From Ramazzottius varieornatus (taxonomy: Eukaryota > Tardigrada > Eutardigrada > Parachela > Ramazzottiidae): 64,000 nt of DNA. The stretch is taken from the NCBI GenBank assembly GCA_001949185.1, contig BDGG01000002.1, forward strand, positions 2,308,467 to 2,372,466. The letters run 5' to 3'. Below, in pieces: positions 1 to 9,741 of the stretch; the stretch's first letter is position 1, and each line of letters opens with the position of its first letter. The position numbers were made by a program, and so were the translations under genes. The notes beneath the pieces were generated by a model, which saw only the letters and a program-made list of their open reading frames with translations, was not told the origin of the DNA and ran no database searches.

Positions 1-2670
1 TTGCATCTTGTGCTTCACTTTCTTTTGAGATGGTTCAAAAGTGAAGAACAAGAGGCGCAGGTATACTCGAACGAAGAGAGCAGAATGTATACAGTGAGTT
101 GCTGCCAGCAGAACTAACCGTAAAGACTACAAGTGAGGCCTGCCCGCTACAATGGAATATATATACGTTGCTGCCATCAAGGAAGATTGATCATCATTGT
201 GTCGATGAAGAAAAGCAATGGGCGGAGTGGGGGAAGCAACGTAAACTGCTGATTATAGGCCATTATGGAGCCCAGCCTACGCCTGACACTTCTTTAGGGC
301 TGCCAACCACGCACAGCGAGTCCCCACAGTGCCGGCATTATATCATGATTTATCCGCTGTGATCCGCTAACGTCATCATTGGGTGTTAGCGACAACCTTG
401 CAATTGACCTATTACAGATTTCACCCGGTACTCGTCGGACTCGTACCTTGCCATTTTCTAATCTACGAAATAGTCCAGTAAGCAACTGGGATGGCTGATC
501 CCAGGACGCACGTATTTGACAGGTCTTCCTGGGACAATCCCTCAGCGCCGATTCCGAAATCTGCTAACTGGAGCTAAGCGATCAGACTTGCGTCGGACAA
601 ACATCCGGGTTGTCGTGCCCTTACTCGGGTTGTTTTTGGGGAATTTAGTTCGAACTTAAGCCCTTTTTCTTTCCGCCTTGTCAAACCTTCCGCGTCCGAC
701 CGGCATAACAGAGTCCAAAACCGGACTGTTATGGCAGCGAGCATCCTGCAGATAACAGCAGACACTTAAGACCCTTTGAAAGCATGACGCCAAAAACCAG
801 AAAAATCTGGAAGAGGACGATGCCTGTCTCGGTCGCGCAGGACGCAGCGAACAGCACGGGATGAAGATGGGTTCCGGCCTTGAAAGGTTGCGTTAAGCTT
901 CCGTGACGGTAGCACCACACCTAATCCGTGGGAAGAACCATGGATCTCATATGACGTGGACGACTCACAAGCTGTGGCCAAAATTATGATGTTTAGCTGA
1001 CAGAAAAGTATATTTGGCCTTGCATCCCTCGATGCTCGGGGGAACGTAATGATTACAACAGCAAGCTGGATTAACCCATGTTTAGTCTTGAGCCTTGCTC
1101 GAGGTAGAAAAACGATGGTGCGCGTTTCGAAAACCAACGGCCGCAATTTGTTGCTCGCGCAGCAGTTGCTGACCGTCCGTTTATATTTTTTTCTGGCGCA
1201 TTTCGTCGTCAATGGCCAGTATAAAGTTTGGGCCAGAGGATTCCGAGACAGCGGAGCGGAAGTAAGTACGTAGGTGTGTTATTCACAGCCATGCACTTTT
1301 CGGCAGTTTTCTACGGTTGAATTTTCAGTTTGCTGTCTTTCTGTCTGGCCCAAACGTTTTATCGGCCCATACTTCCTTTTCCTGCGTGTAGTCTCGAAAG
1401 CACTCGCTGTACTTGTTACTACAGAAGCAGGGGGTACGGCAGGGGATACGGCAGGGGATACAGTAGGCTCATTGCCGGCGGCTTCGCACCCCACCGCTCT
1501 CTGGAACCGCTAGCTCGAATCTCCAAAACACTCGCTGTAAATGTTGCTGCAGGGGACTGCGTTAGCGTCTATTACGGTTTTGGCTAACAAGGGGATTATT
1601 CCAATCCGCCGCCTCTGCTCCGCAAACCGACAACACAAGTGGAAAGAGGAGAGCCCCTTCCACAGTCGGAGCCGAAAACCTAGTCATCATTCCGTTCCTG
1701 GAAGAAACTACGGATGCCAAAGTGAAGAAAATTCGACAAAATCGGCAGATCGAAAATTTGACCAAAAGTCATAATGTCCGTTCTATATCGAATGAATTTT
1801 CGTCACTTTACTCGCCCGCAGTTTCTTTCGGGAAAGGAATGATGACTAGATTTACCCATTCTAACGCGTACTTTAGTCTATAGAATGAATAGTGGTCTGG
1901 TTATTGTTGAGAATGTTGCTTGATGCGTCGTTTGAGTTATCATCCTGCGGCTGCTAAGTTGAGCATCCTGTTATGGTACATCCCTTATCGGTACATGGTT
2001 CAATACGTTCGATATTGATGCTGATAGCTAGCAGTTCTTTCCAACATGGAGAGACCACGAATCAATGGAGAAGGAAGGCAACTCGGCATGATAAAAATCT
2101 GCCTTGGATGTTCCTGTTGTTGCCTACACTGTAACACTCATTTGTACCATTCGGACCCCCAGGGACAACTGACCGTTCTCGATGACCAGCGGTCAGTCGC
2201 ACCGCTGACACCCCATATGGTTTGCATAGTGCACATAGTGCTATTAGCGGAATGTTGAAGACACTTGGACATGAAAAACGGAAAGTGCCGTCCTGAGCAG
2301 TTGGAGAATTTTCGCAAGTCTCAGATTCTACTGATGCAGCCTCAATTGATCGGTAAGAAAACCAACATCCTCTAGTTTAGGTTTGAGCGACGGTTAGATT
2401 TGAGTTTGAGTTTATTGGGTTTAGCGTCGAGGAACAACCAGACGAAGTGTCTGCTACCGTTCGCGACCCGATCAAAAGAATCCAGCTGTTAACACAGGAA
2501 AATAGTCAGACGACAAATGGCGACAAGGAAGCCTCAGCGTGGTGCTGAAGTTTGAAATCTACTTGCTAAACCCTTGACAGCGAACCGAGGGGAAAGGCCT
2601 TCACTGATCGGGTTCTCCACTGTAATGGAGCCCGTCGGCGGAAATAAAAGAACTGTATTTACCTAGTAAA
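1..2670. other. Region without recognisable gene
   Basis: Both strands were read. The open frames present (for example 766-1212 on the minus strand and 1049-1273 on the plus strand) show no signal peptide, domain motif or convincing splice chain. A short GC-rich tandem repeat lies near 1430-1467, and two imperfect direct repeats sharing the core CACTCGCTGTA occur near 1391-1435 and 1519-1555. The stretch is best treated as intergenic or decayed sequence upstream of the transporter array. Confidence 0.5.
1430..1467. repeat. 12-bp GC-rich tandem repeat (about 3 copies)
   Basis: Three consecutive imperfect units of the type GGATACGGCAGG are visible. The third unit differs by substitutions (ATACAGTAGG). 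No function is suggested; it is a small minisatellite in otherwise gene-free DNA. Confidence 0.7.
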
Positions 2671-2689
2671 GTTCACACAAACTTTATTT

Positions 2690-2975
2690 TCGATGACCGA
2701 ACATTTTCTATGGTTAAAGAAACGCTTGAGAGGGTTTCATAGGCAGCGGCATCGAGCGGGAGATTGTTCCAGATTTGGGAGATGAGGAAGGCGAATGACT
2801 TGTTCGAGTTTCCGGCGATGCATCCATCGTCCTGAGGTCCAGCCAGTCGAAGCGGGAATTGGTGAGCACGGAGCGCTGTAGCTGTTCGCGTGCCACCTGC
2901 AACGGAGGGAACGGCAGTAGCTGCAAATTGAGGCTGAAAAAAAGGAGAGCTTACCGGAACAAGGTTAGACACCAT
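2690..2975 (-). mobile_element. Probable non-LTR retrotransposon 3' relic
   Basis: The minus-strand frame reads about 95 residues ending in a segment with FAFLISQIWNNLPLDAA followed by an ETLSSV stretch. This resembles the C-terminal tail found after the reverse transcriptase of CR1/jockey/RTE-type LINEs, where an aromatic-rich patch, a WNxLP motif and a short serine/leucine segment precede the stop. No reverse transcriptase core, endonuclease or poly-A tail is visible, so at most a 5'-truncated remnant is present. It abuts the truncated transporter exon at 3005, so an insertion or rearrangement here may have removed the upstream exons. The assignment rests on the tail motif only. Confidence 0.38.
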
Positions 2976-3004
2976 CTTGTAAGCCAGGATAAGGGATGTT
3001 TATC

Positions 3005-3531
3005 TCAAGTACCTTGTTCCTGCTAGCTGTCGTGCGGCTTGGTGCTTTCCCACTTCGAACGCTATCTTGTTCTGCCTGATGGTTGGACTGAGTTATTCTC
3101 TCATGGGTTCCTGTGTATGGAGCGGCGTGGTGGTCGTCATGCACAAAACCAAAATAAATGCCGTCGGTGTAGCCATGGGTTTTCCCTCCTCTCTCCAGAC
3201 CATTGGTGCGGGGTTCCTCCTCGTTGGAGGTTTCTTACTGGAAGCCGGTAGGGACGAGAACGGCAAGTGGTTGAATTTTTTTATCATGGTCACGTTTACA
3301 TATGGTCACGGCATATTTGGTGGCTCCCCTCACCGTGGGGTACCATGACTGGAAAATCTCGGGCCAGCCTTTAAAAGCAATGCTCCCCAAAGAGAACCGC
3401 TCACAATGGTGGATATAACGGAAATGGAAAATGACAAAGTCGAACGGGTACCTTTGAATCCTATGTACAGAGTGTACAGTTTGACCGCTAGATGCTACGA
3501 GCCAGAATCCAACATGAACATGGTCATCTAG
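3005..3531 (+). pseudogene. MFSD1-like transporter, last-exon pseudogene
   Basis: This is a fourth, broken member of the downstream transporter array. The segment corresponds to the last exon of the intact copies. CLMVGLSYSLMGSCVWSGVV is recognisable, followed by VGVAMGFPSSLQTIGAGFLL and a final membrane segment. Continuity needs three frame changes, near 3060, 3300-3320 and 3405, before a hydrophilic tail that begins with an acidic stretch (TEMENDKVE) and ends in a TAG at 3529-3531. No homologues of exons 1-3 are visible upstream, where a LINE-like tail ends at 2975. Lost exons plus multiple frameshifts make this a decayed duplicate. A single sequencing error would not explain all the breaks. 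Confidence 0.75.
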
Positions 3532-3680
3532 AGACAGCCAACACCTGAGAGAGATTTAAATTCAGAACCCTTAATGACACCATTCCTCCTGTTGTTTTGT
3601 CTTTGGCGTACTCGCTCCAGCGTTCATCCATGAAGCCAGAAACAATATACAGCTGCGCATACCCCATAGAGTATTATGTA

Positions 3681-3865
3681 CACGCACGATAGAAAATTAT
3701 GGGACAATAAAATTATGCGACAGGAGGAAACGACGGCTAAATGGAAATTCGACCGTAGAAAAGTGTCGAAAATTGTTAGTGTGTTACTGTGAATCGGTCG
3801 CGTACGTACGTGCTTCCTGTACCGCCGTAGCGAAAAGGCCTGTCACATATTTTCCATCGTCCGTG
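3681..3865. mobile_element. MITE family A, copy 1 (185 bp)
   Basis: The left end CACGCACGATAGAAAATTAT and the reverse complement of the right end (CACGGACGATGGAAAATATG) form terminal inverted repeats. The left end abuts a TA; the corresponding right dinucleotide is CA. The interior contains ATTCGACCGTAGAAAA near 3747 and ACCGCCGTAGCGAA near 3820, both shared in part with the copies at 5329-5526 and 17043-17138. A TA target and inverted ends suggest a non-autonomous Tc1/mariner-type element. No open frame is present. Confidence 0.7.
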
Positions 3866-4129
3866 CACAGTATACGATAGTTCAGTGCTACGGAGAGACT
3901 CACTAACTTGGTACTACCCGCAGGGAACAGAGAATTTCCCGCTTCCGGCTACAACGTCATTTATTGTTTGTGTCAATCAAAGCATCCTTACAGTAGAATT
4001 GTATAACTAATACCACGTCGTATGTGGTTTGTGCGAGAACCATAGATAAAAATCGTTTCAAAAAAAAAGGGTAACCGTATTCCTTGGACAGCAGATCCTT
4101 TTATTTACCTGGGAGGAATACCGGCGAAG

Positions 4130-6143
4130 ATGAAGCGGTGGGTCTTTCTGTTTTTCTCATGCGCTGCTCTGTTCGGAGCGCAGATGATTTCAGACGAAAC
4201 AGCCATTTTAGCCACCCGACTTTCTGGAACATCACCAGGATGCTACCAGAACACCGGAACCGACTATGGCTGTTTATCCATGAGCGCCACTGAGTTTAAC
4301 GCTCTGTACGTTATCCATTTCTGGGCTGGAGCCGTCTGCGCCCTGTGTACTGGTTTTCTAACTGCAAGATACGGAGTCTGGGTGATGAGTTTGGCTACTG
4401 GTGGTTCATTACTCGTCGGCATGTAAGTGAAAAATTTTCAGAAGCATTAAACCTGGATCGTTTTTCCAAGCGGCCCACTGTCGCCTAATGATAACGAAGG
4501 GTGCGCCACTTGAAAAAACGACCTCTGTGAAATTATTTGCGGTCGTCTCAATCTTAGCATTACCATGATAATTTCGCTGTAAATACTCACGGATTGAACA
4601 ACTGCAAAAAATCGGGTTAGATTTCCAGGATATTTTTCACGTTGGGTCCATACTGTGAAACAACGGAGGCTGCATTTGCCCTGATGATGGTCGGCAAATT
4701 AATTTATGGATGTGGCTACTGGGGTAACATCGTAGTTTCGCAACAAGCCAAATCTCACTGGTTCTTTGGAAAGGAGCTCGCCGTCTCTTTCGCGCTGTAT
4801 ACCAACTCCATCAGAGTTTCCGCAATCGTCACTTACGCATCTGTGGGAACGATTGTGCAGACTGTCGGGCTACAGCATACCATGTGGATTGTGTTCATCG
4901 TGGCTCTCACTGGCCCCTTGGGTGCGGTGATTGCTGGATGGATATACCGGGAACACGCCGAATCGTCTATGGAAGCTTCAGTGTACCGCGAAAGTCTGGT
5001 GTACGCAAAAGGACTGGATTTCAGCGTGGCGAAGCGGCTGAACCGATACTTTTGGACGCTTGGACTGTATCTATTCCTTTTCTACGGAGCAATCATTATG
5101 GTCCTCGCCGACTTCCCCAAGTTCCTGGCGGTAAGCCAACAGCTATTGATAACTGTAACTACGTAGTGTGCGCTAACACTCAACTGAAAGTTTTTTGGCG
5201 TATTTCACAGGAGGCCCGTGGTGAAACGGAAGCCGTGGCCGGACTGATAACCGGCATAGTCGTTGACGTCGGGATACTCTCACCGCTACTCGGAATCATA
5301 ACCGATCTTTACGGTGGGTACACGTGTACACGCGGGAAGGGAAAGTTTGGAACAGTAAAAAGTTTGGAACAGGCGGAAAAGAGGGCGAATTGAGAATTCA
5401 ACCGTAGAAAATTACCAGAAAGTGCATTCGTGCGAATTGCATACATTCCTACGGACTTGCGTGCCGCCGTTTCGGAAACGCTTGTTCCAAACTTTTTACT
5501 GCTCCAAACTTTTCCTTCGTGCGTGTACTGCGGTCAATGTTTTTAGCGACGGGATTATGGAAACCTCAGAACGAAAAGCTTGAAGTCGCTTTTTCTTTTC
5601 TCGACAGGCTGGAGAGAAGTCCAGCTGTTCGTAGCTGCAATCCTGTTCTCCATTGCCGCCATTGGAATCACCGCAGTCTACACATTCCAGCAAGTTCTTT
5701 TTTGCGTCCTTGTTGGCATCAGTTACTCCCTCTTTACAGCCTGTGTATGGAGTGCCGTGGTGGTGGTAACCACTCCTAGTAGCGTGGGAATTGCCATGGG
5801 CCTTGCCACATCCCTGCAAGCCTTCAGCGCTGGGTTCACCCTTCTGCTTGTTGGACGGATCCTTGATACCGACGCGGACACGAGGTCCAGATGGACTGGC
5901 TACTTTATCATGATGTCGGTGGTAGTCAGCTTTTCGTTAGCGCTTTCTGCTATTGTGTGGTACCTCGACTGGAAAAGTCCTCTTCGGCCGTTACGGAGCA
6001 AGCATTCGACGCTGATTCCTGCAGCTGCAGCTGAAATGAACGAAGATGTTGGTGAATGCATACCGGTTAAAAGTCGTAGAAACCATAGTAGTGGGTCGAT
6101 AGACACGTACATATCCGGCAGTAATTTGCCCATGATAACTTAA
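4130..6143 (+). CDS. MFSD1-like major facilitator transporter 1
   Basis: Exons 4130-4422, 4629-5130, 5211-5313 and 5608-6143 join in frame to 477 residues, close to the length of animal MFSD1. Exon 2 carries the family-like block WGNIVVSQQ, SHWFFGKELAVSF and TNSIRVSAIVTYAS, matching the MFSD1 region around WFKGKELN. The last exon has LVGISYSLFTACVWSAVVVV and GIAMGLATSLQAFSAG. About a dozen hydrophobic segments are visible. MFSD1 of mammals is a lysosomal dipeptide transporter that partners with GLMP; whether this paralogue shares that substrate is unknown. The start is the ATG of MKRWVFLFF, which has the same position and sequence type in both paralogues. The C-terminal tail carries a conserved LRPLRSKHST motif and an acidic patch. 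Intron 1 contains a hairpin repeat and intron 3 contains a 198-bp MITE. Confidence 0.88.
4452..4526. repeat. Palindromic hairpin repeat, copy 1 (intron)
   Basis: The left arm includes TCGTTTTTCCAAGCGGC and the right arm TGCGCCACTTGAAAAAACGA. Their complementarity gives a hairpin around a loop near 4485. It lies in the 206-bp first intron of transporter 1 and shares its core with copies at 10103, 18198, 20214, 27191, 34071 and 35339. Confidence 0.75.
5329..5526. mobile_element. MITE family A, copy 2 (198 bp, intronic)
   Basis: The element begins CACGCGGGAAGGGAAAGTTT and ends with the complement of CACGCACGAAGGAAAAGTTT, flanked on both sides by TA. The inverted arms are about 46 bp and each contains a doubled TTTGGAACAG-type unit separated by TAAAAAG. 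The interior has TTCAACCGTAGAAAA, shared with the copy at 3681-3865. It lies inside intron 3 of transporter 1 (5314-5607), which is 294 bp against 68-80 bp for the equivalent introns of the other two paralogues. Confidence 0.8.
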
Positions 6144-7588
6144 CGCAGACGATTTTTCATATGATCGCATTTGAGCTGACTGTGATTCTTCCTTTTGAAA
6201 TAGGATAAGTTTAGTGTTGGATGTGAGTGAAGAACGTTCAACCGCCGTTCCATGAAACCCTTAGCGTGATGGTCAACTATCTATTAAATACTTCACCGAA
6301 AGCCCCGCTGTTTTTCTGAAGCAGAAGAACACCTGTCCACCACGATGTCCAGCTTTTCGGTGGTCGTTTAGGACGAATGGAATGGAACTATCCGACCTTC
6401 CTTCGCTTTCTTGTTGGATAGTAGAAGTTGTACAAGCTGTTCGTTTCACATTCGGCCCGCTCGTAGCATGCCTGAAATCGAGCAAAAGTTGAACGTGTGG
6501 AGATTTTTAATAGGCGGTCTGATTTAGAATGCTTAAAGTTGCGAATTCGTTGGAGGGTGTGATGCTCGGTGCCATACAGAAAGAAACGAAGGTCAAACAC
6601 GCGCAACTTGGAGTATGGCTCGTACGAAAATGATTTTAGCGTCTCCAGTGAAATCCGCGAAAAAATCCTTCGAAGAAAATTTTTCAGGATTTTAGTAAGT
6701 GCCTATTTTGGCTCAGTGGTTCATACATCCAGGGATTTCACTAGCTTTCCATTTCAGTTGTTGTTTGATTACTTGAGAGCAGGGGTCTGGCCGCACCGGC
6801 GGCGTGGAGGTTCATACCTAACCGAAGCTCAAGTTTTTTACCAGATTTCCCGTTGTTTTAAGCGTTCCGGTTGGCTTTCGACTTTTGTTAGAACTACGGA
6901 GCGCGAGATAACATAGTCTCAGCTTTGAGACTTATTGATTCGCCTGTTTTTTAAGGCTATACTGCAAACGTTTTTGTCTGCACGAGGCTCGATCTAGACC
7001 GAGACTCGAGCAGGCAAAAGACGCCTTCGAAAATCGAGAGTTGTGTGGACTGTATCTGTGCGGTTCTCTGAATTTTAGCGTTCGTCGGGGTATGTGGGGG
7101 AAAAAGCACTCTTCCGCGTGCCACCGACCCTAGATACCGTGCCCATGGCTAATGGGAAAGCCCACCTAGTGATTTTTTAGAGTTAAGTAAATTACAGATT
7201 TGGGTTATCATCACTTCATATTGGCTTTTGTGCGTATAATACGGGTATAGATAACATTTTGTCTGCCGTGCCCAGAAGCGCATTTATATTTGAGAATTAA
7301 ATGGCTTGAGGCGGAAAATAAGCGGATAGGAAAGCTTAATTTACGCATCATAGCTTAAATTCCATGCATTCCGAGATTAATACGCATCCCGAAGTCCTCA
7401 AACCGTCCCACTTTTCCTTGGAAAGGCCTTTGTCGTACTTGCAGCATTACACCACCCACTCTCGATGTGATCAAGAACACCTGTGACTGCCTACGAGCAA
7501 CTTTTGTGGAGCCGAGCTTACATGTCATGGAGTTCAAGACAGTGGATGATCGACTCATGCGACATACTTTCGTCTGCTAAACATCACA
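6144..7588. other. Intergenic region between transporters 1 and 2
   Basis: No exon with family resemblance was found. An open frame at 6569-6916 on the plus strand is basic and low in recognisable features. The last 150 bp before 7589 probably include the 5' leader of transporter 2. Confidence 0.5.
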
Positions 7589-9277
7589 ATGGCCGATCAA
7601 AAACGATGGGTGTTTCTACTGTTCAGCTGTCTTACTATCTTCGGTGTGGAATGGCTGGTAGACGAGACCAGTATCTTGGCTTCCAGGTTCTCTGGTACTG
7701 CCCCTGATTGCTTTCAGCGCAACGGCTCGGACACCACTTGTCTAAATATGAATAACGCGGAATTCAATGCTTTGTATGTGGCGCACAACTGGGCAGGCAC
7801 CGTCGTCGCATTGTGTACGGGATTTTTTGTTACCAGATATGGAGTTTATAACGTTAGCATGGTCACTTCGGCTTTACTTCTGGCTGGCATGTAAGCTCAA
7901 GTATTCGCCCGAAAAATGAACCATTTTCCGACGCGTGTCTCTCTATGAATTGAATCTTTTGCAAATTGTACCAGGTTCTCGGTATTTACCTGCTGAATTT
8001 TCTCTTTGGACAGGATACTGTTCACCGTGGGTCCTTACTGTTCGGCGACCTCGGCGGCGTTCGCTGTCATGATGGTAGGAAGGCTTGTGTTCGGCTGCGG
8101 GTACTGGGGTAACGTCGTGGTCTCTCATCAAGTTAAATCCCATTGGTTCTTCGGGAAAGAACTGGCGGTGGCGTTTGGACTGTACAGTGGCTCCTTCCGA
8201 CTATCTTCCATCGTCACCTATGCTTCGATCGGTTCGATCGTGGAGAAGTATGGGATGCAGACTACGATGTGGATTGTCTTTGCAATAGCTTTGTCCGGAC
8301 CTGTCTGTGCGGTTACTGCCGGCTGGTATTATCGGCAGTACGCTGAACAGTCCATGGACAGATCGCTGTGGAGTACAGCTAGATCCCATCCAGGAACAGC
8401 AGTCGCTCTGGTCAAACAACTGAATCGACAATATTGGATGATTGCACTCTTTCTGCTCACATTCTACGGGACTGTCCTTTCGGTGATATCGGACTTCCCG
8501 AAATTTCTCATTGTAAGCCGACTTCGTACATTTTGAGAGATCCGTCATAAAATGCAACCCATTTTCTGTGTTCCAGGAAGCTCGCGAGAACACCGAGACC
8601 GCGGCCGGACTGATCTCTGGCATCATTGCGGACATCGCCATGTTCTCACCACTCATCGCTATTATCACGGATCGATACGGTAAACGAGACTTTGATCAAC
8701 CTTTAAAAATGCTTGCAGATGCCAAGGCCCAACTGAATTGGTCGTAGGCTGGAGGGACATCCAAATGTTGACGGCTAGTTCACTACTGTTCCTGGCTTTC
8801 CTTGGTATGGATCTCATACCGGGATTTAACGCTATCTTGTTTTGCGTACTTGTCGGACTGAGCTACGCATTCATGAGCGCTTGTGTATGGAGCGGAGTGG
8901 TGGTCACCACAACGCCGAGCACCGTTGGGGTCGCTATGGGACTTGCAACTTCACTGCAGTCCTTCGGTGCGGGACTTTTTATGTTAATCGGTGGTTTCAT
9001 CCTGGATGCATCCAGCAACAGCTTGCAAAACAAATGGGTGAACTTCTACGTATTGCTAACCTGTACTGTCAGTTTATCGTTGGTGGCCGCCGTTACAGCA
9101 TGGTATCTTGACCGAAACACAGTGCTAAAGCCATTGAGGAGCAAATATTCTACAGCAATACCGGCAGTCGCGGCGGAAATGAACGAAGAAGTTAACGAAT
9201 GTTCGCCGATCACGAGAGATGGTGGCCGGTCCGGAATAAGCTCGAGATCCAGCTTACCACTATTAATACTTCCTTGA
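7589..9277 (+). CDS. MFSD1-like major facilitator transporter 2
   Basis: Exons 7589-7890, 8014-8512, 8577-8679 and 8748-9277 give 477 residues, the same length as transporter 1 and with identical intron positions and phases. Diagnostic segments are YWGNVVVSHQ, SHWFFGKELAVAF, and in the last exon VGLSYAFMSACVWSGVVVTT followed by VGVAMGLATSLQSFGAG. The C-terminal tail repeats the LKPLRSKYST motif and an EMNEEV acidic patch. N-glycosylation sequons are visible in the first lumenal loop (NGSD). The identical architecture shows recent tandem duplication, and all three intact copies probably descend from one intron-containing ancestor. Function is inferred from MFSD1 (lysosomal dipeptide transport). 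Intron 1 (123 bp) keeps GGTTCTCGGTATTTACCTG, resembling the loop of the hairpin repeat at 18198, which may be a decayed copy. Confidence 0.88.
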
Positions 9278-9741
9278 TAACTAAACGAGATCGAAGCCAG
9301 TTGGGATAAACAGTTTTCTTCGGATTCTCTACATTTAGCTCTTTTATTTCGAGCCCAGGACATTGTTCTATCGGATCCACAAAGCAATGTGTATTATACT
9401 ATGGTACGTGGATGGTTGAAACTGCAGCGCAGGTCTTTTGCTATATGATCAAAGTAGTTCGGTGTACCGTAGAACTTAACGGAAAAGCGCTGCGGGTACT
9501 TTGAGTAACTGCAAGCCGACCGCCGGCAGCCAAATTACGTACGGGCAACAGTGGGAAGAACAGCGCTCGCATACTATGAAACCGTGAGTGTGGATTTTCC
9601 TTTCTGCAGCAACCACAACACGATGCAACACGGTCCCGTGTTTTGCGATCAGGCAAAATGGTGCTGACGGTTCCCAATAACTTTACCCAGGGATCGTCAC
9701 GTCAGTGTTTGGAGTTGCACGTTGGTTGGTGAGCTCAAGAC

